In this document: positions 22,542-33,325 of the stretch, in pieces
How positions within the stretch are numbered: position 1 is the first letter of the stretch
Layout of the letters: the number at the start of each line of letters is the position of its first letter
Notes under the pieces: generated by a model
What the model saw: the letters and a program-made list of their open reading frames with translations, nothing else
The model's database searches: none
Told to the model about the DNA's origin: nothing
Program-made: the position numbers and the translations under genes
From: Nemertoderma westbladi
Taxonomy: Eukaryota > Xenacoelomorpha > Nemertodermatida > Nemertodermatidae
DNA: 46,052 nt
Reading direction: 5' to 3'
Assembly: GCA_032718475.1 (NCBI GenBank)
Contig: JAUCBJ010001028.1
Location: forward strand, 1-46,052

Positions 22542-24146
22542 TCAAGTTAGTACAGTACTACTACTAGGATCGGCATGCTGCATTGCAGCTGCATTTTTAA
22601 GAATGCTGTGCCGGCTTATCGACAAAATTGCACCGCCACCGCCACCGCCAGTGTCCTTTAATATGCGTCTCAAGAAAGTTATGGGCTGTCCACCATGCTT
22701 ATTCACTCCATGAGGCTGACAAAGTACAAGATTATGCACTGGCTCGTCCTCACGGCGAAAGCCGTGAAATGTCCTGCAAAGCAGAGGCGATTTTGTTCTA
22801 GTGTCAAGCTTGGGGGAACCAATCAATGAGACACCTCCAATGTTATATAGTGTTTGGTTGGAGATGTGTGCATTGAACTTGACACAATGAACCCGGCGTA
22901 GCATTCTTGTGAATGTGCCGTCCAGAGATTTGGTGTCCTCAGCAGTTAGAGCCCAGCATGGACTCCCATAGAGGAGTACTGGAACTACTGCTGCTCTAAA
23001 TAACCGGACCTTAAGTTTCCGATTAATTATCGGTGACTTCCAAATCCTGGAAAGTCTATTCAAGGCTGCCCATGCCTTTCCCTTACGTATTCGAAGGTCA
23101 TCACCTGACTTCCGGATCCATGATCCCAGGTAACAGAAGTCGTCCACATGCTCAAGCATACCATCTTTTGAGCTTATGCTCATCCGATCAGAGACTTGCT
23201 GAGGACTTTCAAAGTTAACTGTCAAAATTTTGGTCTTTCTGGAGTTAATAAAAAGACCAACACTAGAAGCAGCATGTTCTAATGAGCTGAGGAGCCTTTG
23301 GGCTCCCTCTGGTGATTCTGAGAGTACTCCTAAGTCATCAGCAAAGTCTAGATCAGTTAGGTACTTGGCAGGATTACCTCGACTTCTGGAGCCAGTAGGT
23401 GGAGTTATCATCACCCCATCATCATTATGATGATCTAAGGACATGCGTAGAACATAGTCAACCACAATTATGAACAAGAATGGTGCAAGTGTGTCTCCTG
23501 GAGGACGCCCCATAACACTTCAAATGGTTCTGTGTCACCGTCAACAGTAGACACAAATGTTGTCGAACCATCGTATACTGATCTGATTGCTGCAATAATT
23601 TCATCAGGAATCCCATATAATGAAAGTATGCTGAACATACGTGAGCGAGAGACTGAATCAAAGGCCTTGAAGAAGTCAACAAAGATAACAGCCAGATGCC
23701 TGTCTTTCTTTTTTGATAACTCTTCAATTATCCTTCTAAGTGCCAAAATGGGCTCCATGGTCCCACGACCTTTACGGAACCCATTCTGATTTCCACGGAG
23801 CAGTCTCTCATTATAATAGATTTAGCATTTAATAGAATTCTATTGTATAGCTTTGTAGCAATCGAGATCAATGAGATTCCCCGAAAAGAACCATAGAGTG
23901 TTAGGTTGCCCTTATTGGGAACTGGCACCAACTATTTGTTTTCATTTCTTGTGGGACTCTTGTTGTACGGTACATGTCTACTATGATGGGATAGATGAGC
24001 TTTAAACACTCAGGTATTTTAAAGACCTCAGGGGGAACACCATCTACTCCATTGGCACGATTGGTCTTAATGCTCTTTGCAGCAGCCTTCACTTCTGCAA
24101 AGGAGATATCACCAATGGGAATATCTGGGAGTACAGACTCAGACAC
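22542..24146 (-). pseudogene. Degenerate non-LTR retrotransposon reverse transcriptase
   Basis: Pieces of one reverse transcriptase lie in order on the minus strand in at least three frames: NRANGVDGVPPEVFK (24146-23901), SFRGISLISIATKLYNRILL (23931-23728), VIFVDFFKAFDSVS (23758-23468), then GRPPGDTLAPFLFIIV, YLTDLDFADDLGVLSE, GLFINSRKTKIL and a C-terminal region ending in PITFLRRILKDTG (23513-22542). The KAFD and FADD blocks contain the catalytic aspartates. Breaks fall near 23920, 23770 and 23510. No endonuclease domain was seen upstream, so the copy is 5' truncated as well as frameshifted. The family resembles RTE-type or related LINEs; the clade is uncertain. Confidence 0.85.
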
Positions 24147-24442
24147 TTTTACTTCTATAAAGTACAGTAAGTACAGTAAGTGCTTGTACTAATTCAGTAT
24201 TCAGAGAAGTTGGTGATACTTATTACTAACGTATTTAGTACTAGTTGTTGCTAAACTCGTATTCATAGAATTTAGTCTTACTTAAGTTAGTATTAGCTGT
24301 AACTTAAATTTCTAGTCACATGAAGATGTGACTAAGTTGGTAAGAACGCTTACTTATTCTATGTTGGCCTTCATACATACAGTATAGTTATTATGTTACT
24401 GACGACTCCGGCCACATTATACTCTCTCTTGTTTTTCTAGCA

Positions 24443-25300
24443 TTAGTAAGACGATGTTCGTGTTAGTAAGACGAAGTTCGTGTTAGTAAGACGATGTTCG
24501 TGTTAGTAAGACGAAGTTCATGTTAGTAAGACCGTGTTCGTGATAGTAAGACGACGTTCGTGTTAGTAAGACGAAGAGTTCGTGTTAGTAAGACGATGTT
24601 CGTGTTAGTAAGACCGTGTTCGTGATAGTAAGACGAAGTTCGTGATAGTCAGACGAAGTTCGTGTTAGTAAGACGAAGTTCGTGTTACTAAGACGATGTT
24701 TGTGTTAGTAAGACGATTTTCGTGTTAGTAAGACGATGTTGGTGTTACTAAGACGATGTTCGTGTTAGTAAGACGATGTTCGTGTTAGTAAGACGAAGTT
24801 CGTGTTAGTAAGGCGAAGTTCGTGTTAGACAAAGTTCGTGTTAGTAAGACGAAGTTCGTGTTAGACAAAGTTCGTGTTAGTAAGACGAAGTTCGTGTTAG
24901 TAAGACGATGTTCGTGTTAGTAAGATCGTGTTCGTGATAGTTAGACAAAGTTCGTGTTAGTAAGATCGTGTTCGTGATAGTAAGACGAAGTTCGTGTTAG
25001 TAAGACGAAGTTCGTGTTAGTAAGACGAAAGTTCGTGTTAGTAAGACAATGTTCGTGTTAGTAAGACGATGTTAGTGTTAGTAAGACGAAGTTCGTGTTA
25101 GTAAGACGATGTTCGTGTTAGTAAGACGATGTTCGTGTTAGTAAGACGAAGTTCGTGTTAGTAAGACGAAGTTCGTGTTAGTAAGACGATGTTCGTGTTA
25201 GTAAGACGATGTTCGTGTTAGTAAGACGAAGTTCATGTTAGTAAGACCGTGTTCGTGATAGTAAGGCGACGTTCGTGTTAGTAAGAAGAAGTTCGTGTTA
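24443..25300 (+). repeat. 20-bp minisatellite, about 42 units
   Basis: Units of GTTCGTGTTAGTAAGACGAT or GTTCGTGTTAGTAAGACGAA repeat head to tail over about 858 bp. Variants include GATAGT for TTAGT, ACCGTGTT for ACGATGTT, and shortened units such as TTAGACAAAGTTCGTG near 24825-24875. Higher-order patterns of AAGTT and ATGTT units suggest block duplication. There are no unique spacers, so it is not a CRISPR-like array. Confidence 0.95.
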
Positions 25301-25337
25301 TAATTCTATCGTGCTATAATTCTGTTATAATTCGTGT

Positions 25338-26608
25338 TTATTTTTCATGTCCCCTTAGGGGCTCCGTACTGATGGCATGTTCAGCGACGGGTTTTTTATT
25401 TGGATTCTTCCATGAGCCAACTTCAAGAAGAGTGTGGTGGGCTTTCAGTTGCCGACAAATTCGTGTTAAGTTGGGGGCAGGATCGGTGCGAAAAACAGCT
25501 GGGGTGCCGCTGAGGGGACACAACCCACAGACTAGGTGATTAGGACATCTCAAAGGGTGTCTCGTTGTTCATTAGGGACAATGGCTGCGTTAGTGAAGGA
25601 AGAGACAGTTTCACGGAGGAGAAGAATGCGTTGGGAGTGGTACCGGAGCAAGTCGGCAGCAAAGGATTGGCCAATAATGGGTGGAGCATCGATGGGAGAC
25701 TGAGAGAGGATGTGATGAGGGGTAGTGAAGAGGGCGACGCACTGATGGTATTTAGGAAGTTGAGAGCATGGTCGAGATCGAGAGCATGAAATAGCGGGAG
25801 GATGGGTCCTCAGTTGTGAACAAGATGGGTGCTGAAGTTAAATATGGAGGGATGTGAGGAGGCCGGACAAGGACTGATGGGGGGTGACGATGATGTCATA
25901 GGGAGACGTAAATGGGCGTTGGCGCCGGACGACAACGAGCCCGGATGGGGAGAGGGAACAATCTCCCAGGTACCGCAAACATCGCGACTTTTGGTGTCGC
26001 GATTAGATGGGCGTGTACTGTACCTGGCATTAGGTATTCAGCAACGTGACATAGGTCAGGACACTCACGTTGGGTGGCGAGCCAGATGGGACGAGAAGCG
26101 TACAGGGGCCGCGGGACAGGAAGGTTGGAAGATGCAAGGTACCGAGGCGAGGTTGTCGGCGGATGAGTGTGAGGAGCATGCGGAATGAAGAACTACTGGT
26201 TCATCAGCGGTGGATGAGACAAATGGACATACTTGGAAGGATTGATTGTAGGGGACAAGGGGTGACAATGCGGGCTCTGGAAGTTGGCAGGGAGGTTCAT
26301 GGCCCTCTTATACGTGAAACGGTAACCCGGGCTTGGCTGGCACTGGAGAGGAAAGTTGATAGGCGGAGACTCGAAGAGTATGCACTGCGGACTAACTTCC
26401 GGTAAGCTTCGACACATGGTTTAATGTCGGTCATCACATGGGGTTGGTGGGTCGAGGAAATTAAGTAAGGAAGGAAATGCTGGATAGCGGAGGCTAGGGC
26501 AAGGGCTTCCAATTCACACCGAAGCCAAGTGTGAGACTTCAACTTGGCGGAGAAGAATCCGGGAAGGGGGAGGACTGCGTTTGGTGTACAACACCGCACC
26601 GAGACCAT
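25338..26608 (-). pseudogene. Decayed LTR-retroelement RNase H and integrase remnant
   Basis: On the minus strand 26608-26297 reads as the end of an RNase H domain: LPGFFSAKLKSHTWLRCELE, LTALASAIQHF-like helix (EALALASAIQHFLPYL) and MTDIKPCVEAYRKL. Shifted frames follow with VCPFVSSTADEPVV (26268-26065). An integrase-like end follows at 25553-25338: FRTDPAPNLTRIC, HTLLEVGSWKNPNKKPVAEH. The order matches pol of an LTR retroelement. Stops and frameshifts break the middle, roughly 25,570-26,060. No LTRs were recognised, and the superfamily is not assigned. This block is noticeably richer in GC than its surroundings. Confidence 0.65.
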
Positions 26609-27127
26609 CTGTCGATGAGTATCTACTCCTCCGCCATTTTAACAATTTGTTGCAATTTTTGCTTTATATGAAAGGTAATTTCATAAGCTTCAATCAATTT
26701 TATGCAGGTATTTACAAAAAACATGGATTTTTTTTTACAAAATTGCCAATTAACAGAAATAGAAAATACAAAAAGTGGCTGAAAAATATGATGAAAATTA
26801 ACATGCTGGTTCCAAGAGACGTGGTATCCGAAAATAAAATTGGAAAATAACGGATGAGTCTTTTTAGTGAAATTATTTAAATGTCACGCAAGCGGCTAAG
26901 GCACGCTTGACCCTTTCCCATTCATTATAGTGGTGCTCATAATCGTGGCAGGGAATATCTTTCGGCAAACAAAATATGTGTTCGGCATTCATGATCATAA
27001 TATTTGTTATGCAATAACCAATGATACAAATATAAAAGAACAATACTAATAAAAAAATAAATTAAAAATGAAAAATAGTAGGTTTAATAAAATAATTTGT
27101 CAATTAAAAAATCAGAGTTAGTTTTAG
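26609..27127. other. AT-rich stretch, no gene recognised
   Basis: One short plus-strand frame (26581-26850) has no recognisable similarity and low-complexity composition. Nothing else was seen. Confidence 0.4.
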
Positions 27128-27364
27128 TTACAACTGGCCAGGTAGAGAAACATTATCCTCTGAGACTGCTGAGTATGGAGTCGCTGTTAGTTCAGCCAAT
27201 AAGCGATCAGTTTGGTAACCAGTGTGATCGTATTGGTTGTAGTGACTAGGGTCCCGCTGTTGAGAGAGTTTCTCAGTGTCTGCGACGGTGGGTCGTTTAC
27301 ATTGTGTGGCCCATGACGAGTTCTGCTTGGGAGCCGTTGTAGGCTTACCGCTCATCGCAAACTG
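27128..27364 (-). CDS. Probable terminal exon of a DUF4476-like gene
   Basis: An open frame of 78 codons and a stop follows a good acceptor (TATATTCCTCAG) on the minus strand. In phase 0 it starts FAMSGKPTTAPKQ and ends NVSLPGQL. The preceding candidate exon (29750-29935) ends in phase 0 with VVAKVMDK, so joining gives a continuous helix end followed by a polar tail. The tail itself has no recognisable domain. An ATG at 27355 offers an alternative start if this were a separate small gene. Assignment to the multi-exon gene rests on phase, strand and order. Confidence 0.4.
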   Translation of the reverse strand, partial: QFAMSGKPTTAPKQNSSWATQCKRPTVADTEKLSQQRDPSHYNQYDHTGYQTDRLLAELTATPYSAVSEDNVSLPGQL

Positions 27365-28483
27365 AGGAATATAAAGTGAAATATAGTATAAAATAAATTG
27401 TTTGAAGTGAAATATTGAAAAGTTTAGTTGAAGTATTTTTTGAAACTTGAAATATTATGTATACTAACTCAGCAAATTGAACAAAATAAATAAAAACAAT
27501 ACTTCTTCCTGTAAACAGCCGCTAAGAATCAACTAGACCATTTTAATCAACTATAATAAGTTATAAGTTAACCGTGTTTACAAAATTGTGCAGGTTAGTG
27601 AATGAGAAGGTCATAGATCAAATACACAAATTTCAATTTCAATAATATATAAAATGTTATTTACAATTTAAAGTGTAACAATATAATTTTTCTCGCAAAA
27701 ACTAACTGAGAATCCCTGTGTTGCTCCGATATAAAATAGTTCTGAACTATTAAATTTATTGGAATCGCAAACAAAAACACAGGAAAAAAACAATTTTATA
27801 TTTTTTAGGGGAACAGATATAGTGCAAAAATATTTATTTATTACATGAGAAAAGAATATAACTTTTTTTCACCATTCTCGAGGCATTTTATTTACCGAGC
27901 ACCTGCGAGGTTAATATAGGATCGAGAGAATATCGAAAAAAAGTATTTTTTTCCCAAACGATGTAATACGTAATTTTATTCTTAAATTTGAACTTTTTTG
28001 CTTAAAGCAAAATGAATAAAAGATAGAGCGATACTGTATATTGTTACAAAATAAATTGAACTGTAGTATTTTACTATATTGCTTCCATAGTTACTGCAAT
28101 TCAAATTACTGTACTCTTCAACTCCCGATGCTGCCTTACTCAATGTTAAATAATTTAGTGTTCTCGAATATTTATTACGTAACTAGAGAGCCGCTTAACT
28201 AAATATACCAATATTGGATATTGAGTTCCGTTTTGGAGTTCGCCTTGCAGACACAAAAGTGGCAAAACTTTTGTGTGTGTGCACTGTGCATGTGTAAGAT
28301 TAAAAATAATTATAAATTATAAAAAAATAGTTATAAAATAAATAATAGTTCCGTTTTTATCTAAACAAAAATTGATTGTACTTATCAATGGTGGACGACG
28401 ATGTTGACACAAACCCAGCTGTACAATGAGAACCTGGGCCTGGGAGTGTCAAAGAAAGGGTTGGATAATTATTGAGTCTTCAA

Positions 28484-28600
28484 CCTTGGGAGTTAGTGTG
28501 GCACCCTCCCTGCTCCCTGCATTACAGGTAATAGCCAAGAGAGAGGAGCCTTGGGGCGGGTTGCAGCCGGAGTTTCAGGTTTCACACTCACCGATCACAT
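28484..28600 (+). repeat. SINE-like repeat tail, copy 1
   Basis: CTTGGGAGTTAGTGTGGCA, then ACAGG, GAGAG-AGCCTT, GGGTTGC and TCACCGAT match in order with about 36780-36872. That copy follows a tRNA-like head; this one shows no clear head. Confidence 0.55.
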
Positions 28601-29079
28601 TTTTTTAAAGTTGTTTACAAAAACAGCAAAAACAATTTACCAAAATATCAAACTCAAAATCTAAAATGAAAGTGACAAATTCAATCTACTAACAAATGAA
28701 AAGTGCTAAATTTTTAACTGTAGACCGAAATAAAAAAAAACAAAGCAAAAATATTAACCAAAACATTTTTTGGCAAAGCTGTTTTGTTTCGAAAATCATT
28801 TCCGTATTGAAAATTGTTTCAAAATATAGGAGGTAGGCTGGCAGGCTATATATAATAGGTGTTTTTTATGTCACTATTTCGAAATTCAGTTTGTGTTCAG
28901 TTTCCTTCCAAATTATTTAAATATCCCATTTCCAGTGAAATTTGCCTTAATTTTTAGAGAATAAGTTTTATAGGTAGCAGTTTTCATACGACCTGACCTA
29001 AAAATCGTTTTACAGACTCTAATGTATTTCAATGGGAGGCAACTTTATGGTTGGGGCATTTCTCTTAGTCGTTTGAGGC

Positions 29080-29540
29080 TGATATTAGGCTCAATTGAAC
29101 TGCAATGGTCGATATAGTGGGGGGAGGGGAGTTGTGGGTTTTGTGATCTATTTCCAAATATTTTGGAATTAACTGCCTCAAGTTATATTTTTAGAAAAAA
29201 AGCGCCGGATAACTAACGGTAAGCGATTTAGGTTGGAAGGCCAGCCATATCATATAATACGTGGCTTTATATGAGGCTGATTATAGACATAGGCTCATTC
29301 AAACCGCAATTGTCAATACAGTTGGGGTAGCTGACGGTATTTTGATCACTTACCAAATATTTTGGAAACTGCATGATTCATAATTTATTTTCAGTTTCAT
29401 TTCACTTCAGTTCAATAACACATAACATTTAAAGAAAAACATAATTGAGCAATGTGATAAAAATACCACCAGCTACACCCACTATATCGACAATTGCGGT
29501 TTGAATGAGCCTAGGCCTATAATCAGCCTTCTGTGATGTC
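29080..29540. repeat. Three related repeats, two direct and one inverted
   Basis: GAGGCTGATTATAG, GGCTCATTCAAACCGCAATT, then GTCAATACAGTTGGGGTAGC at about 29270-29345 has a diverged direct copy at about 29085-29170, sharing GATC and CCAAATATTTTGGAA downstream. An inverted copy lies at about 29460-29535. The two better copies face each other and could fold into a stem of about 70 bp. Confidence 0.65.
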
Positions 29541-29749
29541 TGAAAGTTGGGTTAGTTACACCTTTTGGAAGACAATCTGGGTGAGTGGGTGGGTATAAAA
29601 TCCAAATTTTGAGACTTGACCCTAAATAGCCTACCTCTAAATTGTTGAAAATTGTAATAATACTTATTTTTGAGATTGAATTGGGTCAAATTGGGATTTT
29701 TGACGGAGAAAACATATCAATGTAACACCATTAATTCTTTCACACAAAC

Positions 29750-29935
29750 CTTGTCCATAACCTTCGCCACAACCTCTCTGTCCTCTGTGAATGCAACGGC
29801 ATCGAACATCGTCTCGTGGTTGATAGGGTCCGTTACTATGGGCGCCAACGCCGTGACAACGTCTATCTTACTGCGTCGCGAAGTGACCTCGTACAAAATC
29901 GCCGTCGCCTCAACGCAACTGATAGCGAACATTTT
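29750..29935 (-). CDS. Internal exon of a DUF4476-like gene
   Basis: This is a 62-codon phase-0 exon with a strong acceptor (long T tract, then CTTCTTTACAG) and a GTTTGTG donor. It begins KMFAISCVEATAILYEV and ends FTEDREVVAKVMDK, with the central segment KIDVVTALAPIVTDPINHET. The pattern of alternating helices with DP-N followed by F-x-x-D resembles the DUF4476 helical domain (PF14771) as I recall it; no profile search was possible. It should join ILAK at the end of exon 36976-37116. The function of that domain is not established. The codon content and sharp boundaries argue for a real exon. Confidence 0.55.
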
Positions 29936-30380
29936 CTGTAAAGAAGTTCAAAAAAAATATCGCATATAATTGAATTTGCACCGCAATATTCTGCAACCCA
30001 ATAACTGTTAATATATCCAGTATTTCACGTCCATATCGATAGGTTTTGAATTATTAAATCACCCAACTCAGTAGCAACTAAGATAACGGGGATCCTGATA
30101 GATGCTACATTTACAGGTCCCGGTTGCATTTGGGGCGAGTCAAAACTGCGAGCCATCAGCGAGCAGTTTGATAAAATTAATATGTTTATTATGTTAAAAT
30201 TATGTTCAAAAATTATTATAAAATACATTTTCTTGCCACATTTATACCATTCAAACTTAACTTTGATTAAGTTTTGACATATATCTCAGCTGGCACAAAT
30301 AAAATTAAAAAGTAGTCATATGGGGAGTTAAGCATCACCCTGTGATCAGTAATGCAAAATTTGATCGGAATATTAAGCAG

Positions 30381-30430
30381 CAGCTTGGTCTAGTGGTGAG
30401 AAGCCCAGGTTCGATCCCTAGATGGGGGAC
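30381..30430 (+). repeat. tRNA-derived fragment
   Basis: TTGGTCTAGTGGTGAG resembles an A box and GGTTCGATCCC a B box, but only about 10 bases separate them, so the middle of a tRNA-like head appears deleted. It is probably a SINE remnant. Confidence 0.4.
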
Positions 30431-31314
30431 AACACTGTTTGGGCACAGTGCTTTAAATGCGCAGCCTCGCCCAACCATGGCTTTCATCCTTCAGTGGTCA
30501 ATAAATTAGGTTATATTAATTAAGTCTGTCTGTTGAAATGTTAAAATACCATTGTCGGTGATTGCTGTCAGTTTTCTGATTTGACGGATTTTTCTTATGT
30601 TTGCAGACATACCTTCAGAGACACAATACGAGAGAGTTTTCACAAACTCTTAAACAACAGAGCGAGGTTATCTATCACCCAAAACTATTGAACTACATTT
30701 GATAGCTATTAAATGGTTTCAAGCAGGCAGGGATCCTCATAAAAATCTTCTCCATTGAAACTGAAAAGGCGATTATTTTTCGGAATTAGTGAAAGGTATT
30801 CCAGGTTACAGTGGTAAGTTATTCTAATCAAAACAAGAAACGAAAAGTTAAACAGGAAACAGTTAAATTTTTAAGACCAATCAGTTGTTATTTACGCCGA
30901 TTTTCCCCTGAATTGTGATTGTGTAGTCACCCCCCCCCCCCCCCCATCTGAAAGAATGAATGAAATTAAAAAGCATTATATAGAAAGCATTAAAGTATTA
31001 CATGACATCCCTCAATCTTTACATTAATTATCAAATTTAGCCAATTATAATTATTAGTATAGTCGATATGAATGTGCGTGCATACTTGATTAATAAATAT
31101 ATTATGTGACGATAAAATAAATATAATCGTTTAGTTTAACAATATTTACGGAATGATACAAAGACTGAGTAAAAAATTAAATTGAACGTAGGCGAACCTC
31201 CTTCTTTTTCCCTAAACTCATTTAAGATTTGTAGCAATTCCATCCCTTCAAATTTATCTACGGTATTCTAGACATGTCCCAAATATCTTTTACCTAATCT
31301 TGCAGCGATGTATA
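30431..31314. other. Intronic DNA downstream of AGXT2, no gene seen
   Basis: It contains a decayed CCAAAACAATAAAC-family copy near 30795-30842 and a C run at 30930-30945. No supported ORF was seen. Confidence 0.4.
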
Positions 31315-31320
31315 TTTATT
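31315..31320 (-). terminator. Candidate polyadenylation signal of AGXT2
   Basis: AATAAA on the minus strand lies about 13 bases past the AGXT2 stop codon. Another AATAAA overlaps the last codons of the ORF. Confidence 0.45.
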
Positions 31321-31332
31321 ACTATTTTGTTA

Positions 31333-32820
31333 CTATTGTTTATTCATTAAGTTTTGAATAGCTTTACCCATCACATCTATAGCAAATTCGGCATCTTTCT
31401 TAGTAATACACATTGGGGGCTTAAGTCGAAAAACATTGCCGTATAACCCGCCTTTACCGAGAAGAATCCCTAAGTCCTTGGTATCCTCCCAGATATCGGC
31501 CATTTTCTCCGGAGCGATCGGAGTTCGAGATAATTTATCTTCCACCATCTCCACGCCAATCATTAGTCCTTTACCTCTGACGTCGCCAACAATCTCGAAA
31601 CGATCCCTCAACTTAGCGAGACCATTCAACAGATACGTACCAACTTCCTCACAATTCTTCTGCAAGTTCTCATCTTCGATCACGTCTAGAGTAGCGGAAC
31701 CAACGGTGCACGCTAAAGGATTGCCTCCGAACGTGTTAAACCAAAGCCCTCTCGACAGCGTATTGGCAATCTCGTGTCGGGTAACGACGGCGGCCATAGG
31801 GAAACCGTTCCCGATCCCTTTCGCCATGGTGACGATATCCGGGGTCAAGCCGTGACTCTCAAAGCCCCAAAAATGACTCCCTAAACGCCCGAATCCAGTC
31901 TGAACTTCATCCATTACGAATAATCCTCCTCTCTCGTGCGTTAAATCGCAGACTTCTTTAAGGAAACCCTTAGGGAATTGGACGGTACCGCCCACACCTT
32001 GTATACCTTCCGCGAAAAACGCAGCAATTTTAGGAGGGACAGAATAAGTCAGCGTATCTCTGTACTGATCCACGTACATATCTTTAGCGTGGCAACTCCC
32101 CTCAGCGCAGTCGCAACTCCGTAAGGTCTGGCAGGGGGAATCCCGACAACGGCTGCCACCCCACGGACCCCGGTAAGGGTCCGCGTTCATGGTGCCCACG
32201 TGACCAAACCCGTGGGGCATGGGCATCCGCCACGTGCCTAACTGCGTCATACCGGAAGTCTGAACACCGACGCCATGGTAACCGTTTCTTAGACTTATCA
32301 CATCCCATGCTCCAGTGTACATTCTAGAAATAGCGATAGCTAAATCGTTAGCTTCGGTGCCGCTATTAACGAAAGTGACCACATCCAAATCTTTGGGTAA
32401 CTTAGCAACTAGCTTCCTAGCGTATTCTTGTTTAGTTGGATTCACGTATATAGACGTTGTGTGCCAAAGTTTCTTAATTTGCTTTTCTATAGCGGCGTTT
32501 AGTTTCGGATGGCAATGACCTACGCTTACAGTAACAATACCCCCGAAGAAATCGAGATACCTGCGCCCATCCACGTCGAATAACCACTGCATGTGTCCCT
32601 GGTGGACCATCACAGGATCTCTGTAGTACTTGACGTAACCAGGGTTGAGATTCTTCTTTCGATATTGCAGCGCCTCCTCGCGGCTCATGGAGGTATAGGG
32701 TTCCGGAACGAAGTCACACGGCGGCATCGGAACGTCTCCGTAACTTGACGAGTTCCTCACTGCTGCATTCAATGTGCCGCATTGTTTCCGCACAACGTTA
32801 AGTAATTTACGGCCAAACAT
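31333..32820 (-). CDS. AGXT2: Alanine-glyoxylate aminotransferase 2, mitochondrial
   Basis: A single uninterrupted 495-codon frame encodes a class III PLP-dependent aminotransferase. AGXT2 transfers amino groups from alanine to glyoxylate and also uses D-beta-aminoisobutyrate, beta-alanine and dimethylarginines. The first 25 residues are basic and free of acidic residues, as in a mitochondrial targeting peptide. Visible motifs are NSGTEAND (152-159), FVMDEVQTGFGRLG with the PLP-contacting D304, TMAKGIGNGFP with the Schiff-base K334, and FNTFGGNP (361-368). The AGXT2-specific stretch DPYRGPWGGSRCRDSPCQTL and the cysteine cluster CDCAEGSC also match that family. Length is close to the vertebrate protein (about 514). 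It lacks introns and sits inside a proposed intron of another minus-strand gene, so it may be a functional retrocopy. It looks intact. Confidence 0.95.
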   Translation of the reverse strand: MFGRKLLNVVRKQCGTLNAAVRNSSSYGDVPMPPCDFVPEPYTSMSREEALQYRKKNLNPGYVKYYRDPVMVHQGHMQWLFDVDGRRYLDFFGGIVTVSVGHCHPKLNAAIEKQIKKLWHTTSIYVNPTKQEYARKLVAKLPKDLDVVTFVNSGTEANDLAIAISRMYTGAWDVISLRNGYHGVGVQTSGMTQLGTWRMPMPHGFGHVGTMNADPYRGPWGGSRCRDSPCQTLRSCDCAEGSCHAKDMYVDQYRDTLTYSVPPKIAAFFAEGIQGVGGTVQFPKGFLKEVCDLTHERGGLFVMDEVQTGFGRLGSHFWGFESHGLTPDIVTMAKGIGNGFPMAAVVTRHEIANTLSRGLWFNTFGGNPLACTVGSATLDVIEDENLQKNCEEVGTYLLNGLAKLRDRFEIVGDVRGKGLMIGVEMVEDKLSRTPIAPEKMADIWEDTKDLGILLGKGGLYGNVFRLKPPMCITKKDAEFAIDVMGKAIQNLMNKQ

Positions 32821-33189
32821 TGTGCAAATGTAATAATATTAAATTTAATATATAATACATATAAATATTGAGTTATAATTCCAGTCAGAATATGAATCGT
32901 ATAAAATCTATTTACTATTAGTTGGAGTAATAGAATTTACAGAGTACAAGTAGAGTTGGCAACACCACTCCAATGCCAAATACAACCTAATTAAACGTAA
33001 TTATTGCATGTCGCATCCTTCACATAATTATATATATGCGATACGTTGTGTAAAAAAGCTTGAGATATATAATATTCGTCAGCGCCTGCCTATATTAACA
33101 AGCAGAATCGTGATTGGCGCATGTTTGTGGTGCTGCTTCCCTGTGGTTAGGTGGTTGGCCTCACTACATCCATTACACTTTGAGACTGG

Positions 33190-33325
33190 GTTTGGGTTGG
33201 GGGTGGGGGGCTTGATGAAAATCCCATCTCGGCAAATTAGTATCTGGTATCAATGTTATATTATCAATTCAAAAAAGGAGCAGGTGTCAGCAACACGTAA
33301 TTTTAACCAAAATAATAAACTAAAG
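33190..33325 (+). repeat. Interspersed repeat, second copy
   Basis: It has the same order of blocks as 3318-3480: G-rich start, CTCGGCAAATTAGTATCTGG, TCAATGTTATATT, AAAGGAGCAGGTGTCAG and TTTTAACCAAAATAATAAAC. A partial inverted copy is at about 35925-35955 (TTTAACATTGAGACGAGATA). Confidence 0.55.

Larger units (their letters stand above)
27365..29749 (-). other. Proposed intron between exons B and C
   Basis: It contains a SINE-like tail (about 28484-28600) and a cluster of related repeats (29080-29540). The donor GTTTGTGTG after 29750 is weak but acceptable. No other exon was recognised. Confidence 0.4.

Noticed and set aside
24443-25300. CRISPR-like array
   Set aside because: Units are contiguous with no unique spacers, and the DNA is eukaryotic.
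25565-26405. Plus-strand ORFs of 74 to 119 codons
   Set aside because: The minus strand carries recognisable RNase H and integrase pieces; the plus frames are by-products of the GC-rich remnant.
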